A DNA stretch of 52,255 nt from Corallococcus sp. CA053C (lineage in GTDB: Bacteria; Myxococcota; Myxococcia; Myxococcales; Myxococcaceae). Below the pieces are notes generated by a model. It had not been told where the DNA came from. It did no database searches and was given only the letters and a program-made list of their open reading frames with translations. The position numbers and the translations under genes were made by a program. Positions 1 to 8,557 of this stretch are shown here, piece by piece (positions within the stretch are counted from its first letter, which is position 1; each line of letters opens with the position of its first letter). The stretch covers positions 1-52,255 of the forward strand of contig NZ_RAWA01000021.1 of assembly GCF_003611675.1 (NCBI RefSeq), written 5' to 3'.

Positions 1-1
1 C

Positions 2-3000
2 TCCACCACGGCCGACCCCGAGAAGGCGCTCGCCCAGCAGAAGGCCGCCGCCGCGAAGGCCGCCGCCGCCCGCCGGAACGCGTCCGGTTTCGAAGCCACC
101 CCGGCCCCCGGAGCCCGGGGCCCGGCCGCCGCGATGGCCCGCGCCAGCAACGCCGGCCCCTTGCTGGGCGCCGCGCCCACCGCCCCGGTGCGCCCGGGCG
201 CCACGGTGGAGAAGCCGGTCACCCGCACCATCACGTTCACGTACGACGCGGGCCCGCACCAGCAGCTCACCAACCCGAAGCTCAAGGGGAGCTGGGACGC
301 GGACGGCCGCTTCAACGCCCAGTGGAGCGGGGGCGGCATCCCCATGAAGCCCCTGGGCAATGGCAAGTACGAGGCCACGGTGAAGGTGGCGGACGACGGG
401 CTCGCCCGCAACTGGGAGTGGGGCGTCAGCGTGGACGGCCCCGCGGGCAAGGACCAGTGGGCGGTGATGGGCGAGGGCAACCTCAAGCTGGACCTGTCCA
501 AGCCCACCGCGTCCTATTCGCCCACGACCTACCACCAGATGGGCGCGCAGCGCTCCGGCCAGGACGTGTCGTTCAAGTTCTGGGCGCCGGACGCAAGAGC
601 GGTGCAGGTGAAGGTCACCGACAAGCAGGGGCAGCAGCAGCGCATCCCGCTGACGCGCGATGAGGGCGGCAACTGGACCGCCCAGGCGAAGGGCGCCTGG
701 AGCCAGCTGGAGGGCAAGTCCTACGTCTACGAGGTCGTGGACTCCACGGGCGCCACCAGCGACCGGCCGGATCCGTATGCGCGCCGGATGATGGGCGAGC
801 AGCGCGGCCTGGACCGGCTCTTCCTGGACCCCATGCGCGGCAAGGAGGTGGACCGCTACTTCCCCGGCGCCACCGGCCTGATGCGCTTCGACGTGGATGA
901 CGCCGAGGACGCGGACAGCGCGTACCTGGTCCTCAAGGACGGCGACGGCAACCCGCTCAACAAGGCGCAGCTCCAGGAGCGCCTGGGCACGTTCGACGAC
1001 ACGCTCATCGACAAGATGCGCGGCGGGAAGTTCAACGACTTCTGGTCGCGCAACGTCACGGACGACGGCCGCATCAAGATGACGAACGAGGGCGGCGCGT
1101 GGACCACGCTCGTCAACGACCCCGACAAGCTCGCGGGCCTGCGCTACGAGTTCCAGGTGTTCGACAAGGACGCGAAGGGCAAGCTGCACCTGCGCGACGA
1201 CGTGAACAACGACGGGAAGCTCTCCAAGACGGAGCGCCTCGCCTCGTCGGAGAACGACCCCTGGAGCGACCTCATCACCGTGGGCAGCGGCGTGGACTTC
1301 CGCGGCTCCATCTTCACGGACCCCACGGCGTTCCAGTTCAAGAACGACAACGTCCCGCGTGAGAAGGACCCGTCGAAGTGGACGGTGTACCAGCTGCACG
1401 CGGGCAGCTTCCTGGGACAGGCGGGCAACTCCAACCGCTCCACCATGGAAGACCTGATCAAGAAGCTGGATTACTTCAAGGAGCTGGGCGTCACCACGCT
1501 GGAGCTGTTGCCCACGAACGAAGTGGAAGGCAGCCGCAACTGGGGCTACCTGGGCGTCAACAGCCTCGCGGCGGAGAGCTCGCTCGGCTTCGAGGACGAG
1601 ACGGGCCAGTGGGTGGAGGGCGATGAGGCCCTCAAGCGCTTCATCGACGCGGCCCACGGCAAGGGCCTCAACGTGGTGTCGGACGTCGTCTACAACCACG
1701 TCTTCGGCGACCACAACGGCCTGTGGAACGTGGGCGGCCCCAGCAACCCCTACTTCAACTGGTCCAAGGAGCCGGGCCAGTTCGAGCAGCGCGACACGCC
1801 CTGGGGCTCCGTCCCCGCGTACAACACGCCGCAGGTGAAGCAGCTGTTCGTGGACCACGCCGTGCAGCAGGTGTCGGAGCTGAAGTTCGACGGCCTGCGC
1901 TTCGACTTCACGGAGCCCATCAAGGGCGTGGGCGGCAAGGCGGGCTGGGACATGCTCCGCGAGATCAACCGCCAGGTGCACTTCGTGAACCCGAACGCGT
2001 GGACCGTCGCGGAGCAGTTCGACTACGACCCGGCCATCTCGCGGCCGGCGCAGCCGGACGGCACGGGCGGCGGCTTCGACGCCCAGTGGTACACGGAGTT
2101 CCAGCACCGGCTCATCAACGACAACAGCAAGCCGGGCCTGGTGCAGGCGGCCTCGCGCGGGCTGAAGACGGACGTGGACGCGTTCGTGAATCTCATGACG
2201 TCGCCGCGCGGCCTGGACAGCTGGAAGAACGCGCTGTCCATCATCTCCAACCACGACGAGGTGGGAAACGCGCAGCGCACGATGAACACCGCGGAGGGCG
2301 AGAAGGCCACCGACTTCCCGGACCAGTGGACGCGCGGCGCCGCCCGCTTCGCCGCCGGCATCGGCATGGCCGGCCCCGGCATCCCGATGTTCTTCCAGGG
2401 TGACGAGTTCGGCGCGCAGAACGACTTCCGCTGGGGCAACCCCTCCACCTGGGACAGCAACTGGAGCTGGCAGGACGTGGGCAAGGGCGTGGACTTCACC
2501 AAGGTCACCTTCAACGACGCGACGAAGGCCACCTACGAGCGGCTCTTCACGCTCTCGCCCGACGCGCAGACGAAGGACGCCGCGTACAAGGCCTTCTCCG
2601 CGGAGGACCGCAAGCTGTTCAAGGAGGTTTCCTCCCTGCCCGCCGACGAGCGCAAGGGCGCGATGCTGGACGTCACGCGCCGGCAGAGCTTCAGCTTCTA
2701 CAAGGACGCCATCGGCCTGCGGAACAGCAGCCCGGCCTTCAGCGCGGCGGCGGAGGTGAAGCGCGTCTACACCCACAACGACGACAGCGTGATGGCCTTC
2801 ACGCGCAAGTCGGGCAACGAGGAGTTCCTCGTGGTGGGCAGCCTCAACAAGAAGAACCTGGACGGCTACGCCCTCCCGCTGCCTCCCGGGCAGTGGCAGG
2901 AGGTGCTGAACAGCGACGCCTCCGCGTACGGCGGCGGCAACTTCGGCAACTTCGGCGCCACGCTGAACGGCGGGAACACCAAGGTGAACATCCCCGCCGC

Positions 3001-3031
3001 CGGCTACGTGGTGCTCAAGAAGGTGGGGTAG
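2..3031 (+). CDS. GH13 alpha-amylase/branching-enzyme-like protein, 5' partial
   Basis: The frame is open from base 2 with no stop, so the gene begins left of the window; the first internal ATG is at 134. The opening stretch is Ala/Lys-rich and probably disordered. Numbering from that ATG, residues ~145-220 form a CBM48/pullulanase-type N-terminal module (FKFWAPDARAVQVKV) and ~410 to the end the GH13 barrel and C-terminal beta domain. All four GH13 regions are present: DVVYNH (517-522), GLRFDFTEP with nucleophile D591, acid/base E627 in VAEQF, and NHD 706-708. The NWGY motif near 473 resembles glycogen branching enzymes and maltooligosyltrehalose hydrolases. It should cut or transfer alpha-1,4/1,6-glucan chains; the exact specificity and whether it is secreted cannot be told because the true N-terminus is missing. 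Its 3' end overlaps the converging neighbour by 17 bases. Confidence 0.9.
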   Translation, partial: STTADPEKALAQQKAAAAKAAAARRNASGFEATPAPGARGPAAAMARASNAGPLLGAAPTAPVRPGATVEKPVTRTITFTYDAGPHQQLTNPKLKGSWDADGRFNAQWSGGGIPMKPLGNGKYEATVKVADDGLARNWEWGVSVDGPAGKDQWAVMGEGNLKLDLSKPTASYSPTTYHQMGAQRSGQDVSFKFWAPDARAVQVKVTDKQGQQQRIPLTRDEGGNWTAQAKGAWSQLEGKSYVYEVVDSTGATSDRPDPYARRMMGEQRGLDRLFLDPMRGKEVDRYFPGATGLMRFDVDDAEDADSAYLVLKDGDGNPLNKAQLQERLGTFDDTLIDKMRGGKFNDFWSRNVTDDGRIKMTNEGGAWTTLVNDPDKLAGLRYEFQVFDKDAKGKLHLRDDVNNDGKLSKTERLASSENDPWSDLITVGSGVDFRGSIFTDPTAFQFKNDNVPREKDPSKWTVYQLHAGSFLGQAGNSNRSTMEDLIKKLDYFKELGVTTLELLPTNEVEGSRNWGYLGVNSLAAESSLGFEDETGQWVEGDEALKRFIDAAHGKGLNVVSDVVYNHVFGDHNGLWNVGGPSNPYFNWSKEPGQFEQRDTPWGSVPAYNTPQVKQLFVDHAVQQVSELKFDGLRFDFTEPIKGVGGKAGWDMLREINRQVHFVNPNAWTVAEQFDYDPAISRPAQPDGTGGGFDAQWYTEFQHRLINDNSKPGLVQAASRGLKTDVDAFVNLMTSPRGLDSWKNALSIISNHDEVGNAQRTMNTAEGEKATDFPDQWTRGAARFAAGIGMAGPGIPMFFQGDEFGAQNDFRWGNPSTWDSNWSWQDVGKGVDFTKVTFNDATKATYERLFTLSPDAQTKDAAYKAFSAEDRKLFKEVSSLPADERKGAMLDVTRRQSFSFYKDAIGLRNSSPAFSAAAEVKRVYTHNDDSVMAFTRKSGNEEFLVVGSLNKKNLDGYALPLPPGQWQEVLNSDASAYGGGNFGNFGATLNGGNTKVNIPAAGYVVLKKVG

Positions 3032-4757
3032 TCACCGGTGCGGCGGGGCTGGGGAGCAGGGGCGGTCGGTCCTTGCCCTCCATCGCCCGCTGCAGCTCCA
3101 GTTCCTGGAGCAGCACCGCGGGCGCCACGGTGGACACGGGCACGTTGCCGCTCTCCGCGCCGCAGAAGCCGTTGAACACACCCAGTCGCTGACCCGTGGC
3201 GAGGATGCGGTTCACGGACGACAGCGGCGTGCCGACAATCTCCACGCCGCGCACCAGCGTCTCCTCGCCCGTCTTCACGTCCACGCGGTACACCATGCGC
3301 GGCACGCCCTTGAAGGCCTGGTAGCCGAAGCTGGACGTGTTGGTGTTGCCGCCAGTGATGTCGCGGATGATGAGCCCGTACGGCTTGCCCTGCCGCTTCG
3401 CCTCCGCGAGGAGCAGCTTCTTCAGCTCCGCGTCGCTCACCTGCTTCGAGCTCTCCACCAGCAGGTTGGCCATGCGCGCCACCGGCTGGAGCGTGCTCTG
3501 GCCGCGTCCGTGGCCGTTGGACTTCGTGAAGCCCTCCACCGGGTGGCGGCTCATCAGGTAGCCCTTGAGCACGCCCTTCTCCACCAGGCTCACCGCCTGC
3601 CCCTTCACGCCCTCCTCGTCGTAGAGGTAGTAGCCGTTGAGCGGCTCGCCGTTCACCTCGCGCTTGGACGGATCATCCCGGAGCGACAGGAACGCCGGGA
3701 GGATCTGCTTGCCCTCCTGGCCCTTGAACGTCTTGCCGTCGTTGTCGCCGTCCTGCCGGTCCGCTTCCAGCCGGTGGCCCAGCGTCTCGTGGAAGAGCAC
3801 GCCCGCGGCCTCCGGCGCCAGGATGGCCGGCCCCGCGTACGGGACGATGGCCGGTGCCTGCCGCAGCGCCAGCAATTCATCGATGACCTTCTGCGCCGCC
3901 GCGTGCACCTTCGCGTCGTCCGGCATCCCCGCCTCGGTGGGCAGGTAGAAGCTGCGCGAGTCATCCAGCAGCTGCCCGTCCGGAGCGCGCGTCACCGCGG
4001 AGACGTGCAGCCCGTACAGCGTCTCCTCCGTGATGAGGCGCGTGCCTTCGGAGGACACGAACAACCGCGTCGCCTTGTCCGCGGTGATGCGCACCTCCGA
4101 GTCGAACAGCTCCGGATGCGCGTTGAAGCGCGCGGACACCTCACGCGCCAGCTTGCGCCAGCGCTCGCGGTCGAACGGGAAGGCCACCGGCGGCTGCACG
4201 AAGGTGGCGGGCGTCTCCTTGGAGAAGGACGGAGGCCGCTTCGGGTCCTCCACGGAGTAGACGTCCTCGCCCTTCTTCTTCAGGAACTGGAAGAGCGCGG
4301 CCTTGTACTTCTCATCCGTGACGAGCCACAGCGCCGTGCGCAGCGCGAGCGGCGAGTCGTCCAGCGGCCCCTCCTTGCGCGCGGTGAAGCTGGAGCCCTT
4401 GCTGGTGCTGAAGCCGAAGTCGAGCGAGTCCGCGACGGAGCTGTCGAAGTCGTAGCTGCCCACGCGCACGTCCACGCCCAGCTTGCGCTCGCGGTAGTCG
4501 TCGTCCTGGAACACCGCCCCGTAGCGCGCGACGAGCAGCCGCGACTGGTAGTCCTTCACCAGGTAGCTCAGGAAATACGGCGCCTCGTGGCCGCTCACCT
4601 TGAGCTGCTGCTGGTTGCGCGTCAGCTCCGACGCCATCGCCTCCAGGAGCGGCAGGCGGGCGTCGGGCGCGGGCGCCGCGCCCATCAGCAACGACGCGGC
4701 TGCGAACAGCGGGAACAGGGGACGGAAGGCTCTGGGCACGAAGCCCACTGTAGCCAA
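3015..4757 (-). CDS. TldD/PmbA-family metalloprotease, apparently exported
   Basis: The protein carries the TldD zinc-protease motif HETLGH (residues 323-328, HExxxH) in the typical setting GVLFHETLGHRLEAD, and the C-terminal TldD region with GGNTNTSSFGYQAF. TldD-type enzymes degrade unfolded or modified peptides and in other bacteria usually act in the cytosol as TldD-TldE pairs. Here the N-terminus (basic RAFR, then a hydrophobic run to about residue 28) reads as a signal peptide, and no TldE partner lies nearby. The listed start is a TTG at 4755-4757 with no Shine-Dalgarno; it lies inside the T-run of the preceding terminator, so the GTG codons at 4748 or 4739 may be the real start. All three leave the hydrophobic segment intact. 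The 3' end overlaps the converging GH13 gene. Confidence 0.88.
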   Translation of the reverse strand: MATVGFVPRAFRPLFPLFAAASLLMGAAPAPDARLPLLEAMASELTRNQQQLKVSGHEAPYFLSYLVKDYQSRLLVARYGAVFQDDDYRERKLGVDVRVGSYDFDSSVADSLDFGFSTSKGSSFTARKEGPLDDSPLALRTALWLVTDEKYKAALFQFLKKKGEDVYSVEDPKRPPSFSKETPATFVQPPVAFPFDRERWRKLAREVSARFNAHPELFDSEVRITADKATRLFVSSEGTRLITEETLYGLHVSAVTRAPDGQLLDDSRSFYLPTEAGMPDDAKVHAAAQKVIDELLALRQAPAIVPYAGPAILAPEAAGVLFHETLGHRLEADRQDGDNDGKTFKGQEGKQILPAFLSLRDDPSKREVNGEPLNGYYLYDEEGVKGQAVSLVEKGVLKGYLMSRHPVEGFTKSNGHGRGQSTLQPVARMANLLVESSKQVSDAELKKLLLAEAKRQGKPYGLIIRDITGGNTNTSSFGYQAFKGVPRMVYRVDVKTGEETLVRGVEIVGTPLSSVNRILATGQRLGVFNGFCGAESGNVPVSTVAPAVLLQELELQRAMEGKDRPPLLPSPAAPVTTPPS

Positions 4758-4830
4758 AAAAGGGCGAGGGCCCTCCCCTCACGCGCCGCCCCTCCCGGCG
4801 ACGCGTGAAGCGAGGACCCTCTCGCCTGCC
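4756..4830 (-). terminator. Rho-independent terminator after the nucleotide-sugar dehydrogenase gene
   Basis: Read on the minus strand, a long imperfect hairpin has an inner stem of 4779-4788 with 4796-4808 (TCACGCGYCG type, one bulge) and outer GAGGGCCCTC/GGCGAGAGGG-like arms. It is followed directly by six T residues (AAAAAA at 4756-4761 on the plus strand). It sits just downstream of the stop at 4848 and should separate that gene from the tldD-like gene. Confidence 0.6.
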
Positions 4831-4847
4831 CGTGCTTCAAAAGGCCG

Positions 4848-6176
4848 TTACGCCTTGAGGATCTTCTCGCGGCCCTCCGTGACGGCCTTGGTCGCGTTGC
4901 GCGTGTCGATGACGATGTTCGAGCGCTGCACCAGCTCGTTGTAGTCCACGTGCGAGTGGTCGGTCAGGATGATGACCGCGTCGTACTGGTTGAGCGTCTC
5001 CGGATCCAGGGGGACGGACTTCATCTCCATGTTGAAGCCGTGGCCCTTGTGCAGCTCCTTCACGAACGGGTCGTGGTAGCAGATGTCCGCGCCCTTCTCC
5101 TTGAGCAGCGTCATCACGCGCAGCGACGGGGACTCGCGGAAGTCGTCGATGTCCTTCTTGTACGCCGCGCCCAGGCAGAGGACCTTCGCGCCGTTGAGGA
5201 CCTTCTTGTTCGCGTTGAGGGCCTCCATGGTGCGCTGCACCACGTAGTAGGGCATCTGCCAGTTCACCTCACCGGCCAGCTCGATGAACTTGGTGTGGAA
5301 CTCGAACTCGCGCGCCTTCCACGTCAGGTAGAACGGGTCGATGGGGATGCAGTGCCCGCCCAGGCCCGGGCCCGGGTAGAACGGCTGGAAGCCGAAGGGC
5401 TTGGTGCTGGCGGCCTGGATGACCTCCCAGACGTCCACGTTCATGCGGTCGCAGAGCATCTTCATCTCGTTGACCATCGCGATGTTCACGCAGCGGTAGA
5501 TGTTCTCCAGCAGCTTGGAGAGCTCCGCCACGCGCGTGGAGGACACCGGGACGACTTCCTTCAGGGCGCTGCCGTAGAGGGCGACCGCCACCTCGAGGCA
5601 CGCGGGCGAGTAGCCGCCGACGACCTTCGGAATCGTCTTCGTGTTGAAGCCCTTGTTGCCCGGGTCCTCGCGCTCGGGGCTGAAGGCCAGGAAGAAGTCC
5701 ACGCCCGCCTTGAGGCCGCCCTTCTCCAGCAGGGGCTTGAGGATCTCCTCGGTGGTGCCCGGGTAGGTGGTGGACTCCAGGATGAAGAGCTGGCCGGGAC
5801 GCACGTACGGCGCCAGCGCCTCGCCCGTCTTGATGATGAAGCTCATGTCCGGCTCACGCGACGCGGTCAGCGGCGTGGGCACGCAGATGATGACGCAGTC
5901 CAGCTCGCGGGCCTTGGCGAACTCGTTCGTCGCCTTGAGCTTGCCCGCCTTGGTGAGCTCCGCCAGCGGCTCGCTGGGGATGTGCTTGATGTAGCTCTCA
6001 CCCTTGGCAATCTTGTCGATCTTGCGCTGATCCACGTCCAGGCCGGTCACCTTGAAGCCGGCGTCCGCGAACGCCATGCCCAGGGGAAGACCGACGTAAC
6101 CGAGACCCACCACGCCCACCTTCGCCTCCCGATTGCTGATCCGCTCCAGCAACGGGTTGCCAACCATCACGCGCAT
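4848..6176 (-). CDS. Nucleotide sugar dehydrogenase (UDP-HexNAc 6-dehydrogenase type)
   Basis: At 442 aa it is full length for the UDP-glucose/GDP-mannose dehydrogenase superfamily. It has an N-terminal NAD-binding fold with VGLGYVGLPL (residues 23-32), the middle helical domain, and the catalytic cysteine C276 in GPGLGGHCIPIDPFYL. The two-step NAD-dependent oxidation makes a UDP-hexuronic acid for polysaccharide synthesis. The overall look (TPLTASREPDMS, FSPEREDPGN) is closest to UDP-N-acetylglucosamine/mannosamine 6-dehydrogenases (WbpA/WecC type), but the substrate is an inference. The ATG at 6174-6176 has GGGAG at a usable distance. The downstream heparinase II/III-like gene on the same strand fits a surface-polysaccharide role. 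Confidence 0.93.
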   Translation of the reverse strand: MRVMVGNPLLERISNREAKVGVVGLGYVGLPLGMAFADAGFKVTGLDVDQRKIDKIAKGESYIKHIPSEPLAELTKAGKLKATNEFAKARELDCVIICVPTPLTASREPDMSFIIKTGEALAPYVRPGQLFILESTTYPGTTEEILKPLLEKGGLKAGVDFFLAFSPEREDPGNKGFNTKTIPKVVGGYSPACLEVAVALYGSALKEVVPVSSTRVAELSKLLENIYRCVNIAMVNEMKMLCDRMNVDVWEVIQAASTKPFGFQPFYPGPGLGGHCIPIDPFYLTWKAREFEFHTKFIELAGEVNWQMPYYVVQRTMEALNANKKVLNGAKVLCLGAAYKKDIDDFRESPSLRVMTLLKEKGADICYHDPFVKELHKGHGFNMEMKSVPLDPETLNQYDAVIILTDHSHVDYNELVQRSNIVIDTRNATKAVTEGREKILKA

Positions 6177-6238
6177 TGTCGTTACTCCCAGCAGTTGACG
6201 TGCGGCCTCGCCGGCTCACACGTCCCGACCCACACCAT

Positions 6239-8314
6239 TCACCTGAAGACGAACACCCACCCCAGCCTCGCCGGAGGCGACAGCTGCCTCCGGAACTCCA
6301 CCGACACCGCCGGCACCACCCGCCCATACCCGGGCGAGTACCGCGACGGCACGAGCGACGTTTCCAACCCGCGCTCCAGCAGCACCCAACCCACGGGCGC
6401 CTCCGCCGGTCCAATCTCAACAGCCCGTGCTTCAAAGGCCTCAGGGCCTTCCTGCACGCGCCGGGCCCGCGCAATCACAGCCGCGTCGGGCTCACACCAC
6501 CGCGCCTGCCCATCGGGCAGATGCAAACGTCCCACCACCTCATGACGGCCCGTACCGACGAGCCGGTCTCCCACGGCCAGCGCGCGCACGTGCCGGTCCA
6601 GGAAGAAAGTCCTCTCAATGCCTACCGGCGACGGAAGGCCGCGGTAACCGTCGTGCCGCACCACCAGTCGGTCGTGCACCGCGCCGGGCTGGAAGGCCAC
6701 GACGCGAGCCCGTGCATCCTCCGGCAGCGCGAACAGCCGCGCCGGATCCAACGGGGCCTGCTCCGCCCCATCCACCTGAAGCGTGTTGTGCGCCGCGGTG
6801 CTCCGCATCGCGTTGCGCAGCGCCGGATCCCGCGTGTACGAACCCGTGCCGGGGTCGACGATGGCGGGACGGCCATGAACATGAAGCTCGAAGGAAAGCT
6901 TGTCGTTGTGGCTGTGTCCTCCGACGCCCCGCTGCCCCTGTTTTCCGGCCGAGACGGTGAGCACGACTCCCGCGCCGCGCAAGGTGTGAAATCCACCTTC
7001 CGCGAAGCTCACCGAAGCAGGCGCCGACGCCACGGGCAGCGCGTTGAAACGCGTCAGGCCCGCATTGCCCAGGAGCCACGCCGCCTCGTCCGGGAACACC
7101 CCGCCCGCGAGCCCCACGTCGTTGAAGAGCGCCGCGCCCAGGCCCGAAAGGTAGCCCTGCTCGCGATCATCGCGGTCCTGGAAGGGAAACACGCGGCCTG
7201 AATCGTTGTCGCCAATCTGCGGCGCCAGCCCTGCTTCCGAAGACCAGGCGCGGGACGCCACATACATCAATCGCAGACGTGCTTCGTACGCGGGCCCCAG
7301 GGACACGCCCGCGCCGCGCGCGACGAGCCAGGCCAGCGTGAACAGCTCCACCGACAGGCGGTGGTAGGGAATGGAGCCCTCGAAGGACGTGCCCTCCGGA
7401 TGCACCTGCGCGTCCATCTGCGCGCGGAGCCCGTTCACGGCGAGCGCCACCTGTTCGGGCGCCCCCGGCAGCTCCGGGAACAGCAGGCCCACCACGGCGA
7501 GCCCCACGTAGTTGGACACCAGGTGGTTGTTGGGCACCGCGCCGTGATCTTCCAGGTGGGCCTGCACCCACGCGGAGTGCTCGACGAGCGCGCCCAGCAC
7601 GGGCACCAGGAACTCCGGACGGCGCACCTCCGGCGCGTCCGCGAACATCACCAGCGCCTGCGCGATGTTGGCCGCGCGCAGGGCGATCTCCATGGGACAG
7701 GTCCAGTGGACGCCCATGCCCACGGGGTTCGCCTGCAGGAAGTCCAGCGTCTGCGCCACGAAGGCCGTGGCCAGCCGCGAGCGCTCCTTCGAATCGTCCG
7801 TCACCCACGCGCCCTGGGCCAGGGCCACCAGGCTGTCCAGCCGGCCCATCACCCACGGGTACTTCGGATCCATGCCCGGCACGAGCAACCGCAGGCTCTC
7901 CACGGGCTCGACGGGGTAGCGCTTGCCACTCAGCGGATCCAACGACCAGTCCACCGGACGGCCCTCGCCGAAGGACACCGGCGTGGCGAAGACGTTCCAC
8001 TCCTGCTTGAGCGCCTGCGCCGCGCGGACCTGCGCGCGCTCCTTCGCGCCCGGAAGCTTCGTGAGGGCGGCGCGGACGGACTCGCGCTGCGACAGCTCGC
8101 ACCAGGCCCGCGACGTGCGGTGGTCGAGCGCCAGCGTGACCAGGGCTTCGGCCGTGGTGGCACCGAAGGACTCCAGGAGCTGGGCCTCATCGGCCTGCTC
8201 GCGACGGCGGTAGAGGGCCTGCCGTGCGACGCCCTGGACACGGCGGACCGCGCTCTTCGCCAGGGCTCCTGGCGCCATCCGAGCGATCGCCGCGTAGTAC
8301 TCGAGAGTTCCCAT
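6239..8314 (-). CDS. Heparinase II/III-like protein (alginate-lyase family)
   Basis: The 691-aa protein has the two-part layout of heparinase II/III-type proteins. There is an alpha-helical toroid (~residues 100-420, with NNHLVSNYVGLAVVG and GTSFEGSIPYH) followed by the beta-sandwich with GGHSHNDKLSFELHVHGRP and DPGTGSYTRD. Such proteins cleave uronic-acid-containing polysaccharides by beta-elimination, and are common in exopolysaccharide synthesis clusters. No signal peptide is evident, so action on an intracellular or export intermediate is possible. I chose the ATG at 8312-8314 because it has GAAGGGG upstream; the open frame runs on for another 223 codons, but that part antisenses the divergent gene and is not protein-like. 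It follows the nucleotide-sugar dehydrogenase start by only 62 bases on the same strand, with this gene upstream. Confidence 0.88.
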   Translation of the reverse strand: MGTLEYYAAIARMAPGALAKSAVRRVQGVARQALYRRREQADEAQLLESFGATTAEALVTLALDHRTSRAWCELSQRESVRAALTKLPGAKERAQVRAAQALKQEWNVFATPVSFGEGRPVDWSLDPLSGKRYPVEPVESLRLLVPGMDPKYPWVMGRLDSLVALAQGAWVTDDSKERSRLATAFVAQTLDFLQANPVGMGVHWTCPMEIALRAANIAQALVMFADAPEVRRPEFLVPVLGALVEHSAWVQAHLEDHGAVPNNHLVSNYVGLAVVGLLFPELPGAPEQVALAVNGLRAQMDAQVHPEGTSFEGSIPYHRLSVELFTLAWLVARGAGVSLGPAYEARLRLMYVASRAWSSEAGLAPQIGDNDSGRVFPFQDRDDREQGYLSGLGAALFNDVGLAGGVFPDEAAWLLGNAGLTRFNALPVASAPASVSFAEGGFHTLRGAGVVLTVSAGKQGQRGVGGHSHNDKLSFELHVHGRPAIVDPGTGSYTRDPALRNAMRSTAAHNTLQVDGAEQAPLDPARLFALPEDARARVVAFQPGAVHDRLVVRHDGYRGLPSPVGIERTFFLDRHVRALAVGDRLVGTGRHEVVGRLHLPDGQARWCEPDAAVIARARRVQEGPEAFEARAVEIGPAEAPVGWVLLERGLETSLVPSRYSPGYGRVVPAVSVEFRRQLSPPARLGWVFVFR

Positions 8315-8557
8315 CCGCCCCTTCCAGACCGACCTGACGTGGGCAGGAGATAGCAAGCGCCCGGCCAGGGCCTTTTCCCAGCAAGTCCAGGGGTTTGCCG
8401 TGCCCGACCTCCCAGAAGGACGGTAAAATTGTCCGTTCTTGCCGATCACGCTGGGTAAAGGATTGCCGATGCACACCGGAAGAAATGCCCAGCGAAGGAG
8501 CCGTTGCGCCTCCACGCAGGCATGCCCATTCCTTGTCGCGTGCGGGCTGGGGCTTGG

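Noticed and set aside
1-133. Short separate gene before the ATG at 134
   Set aside because: The same frame as the GH13 protein is open from base 2 and no stop intervenes, so it is better read as the N-terminal part of that protein.
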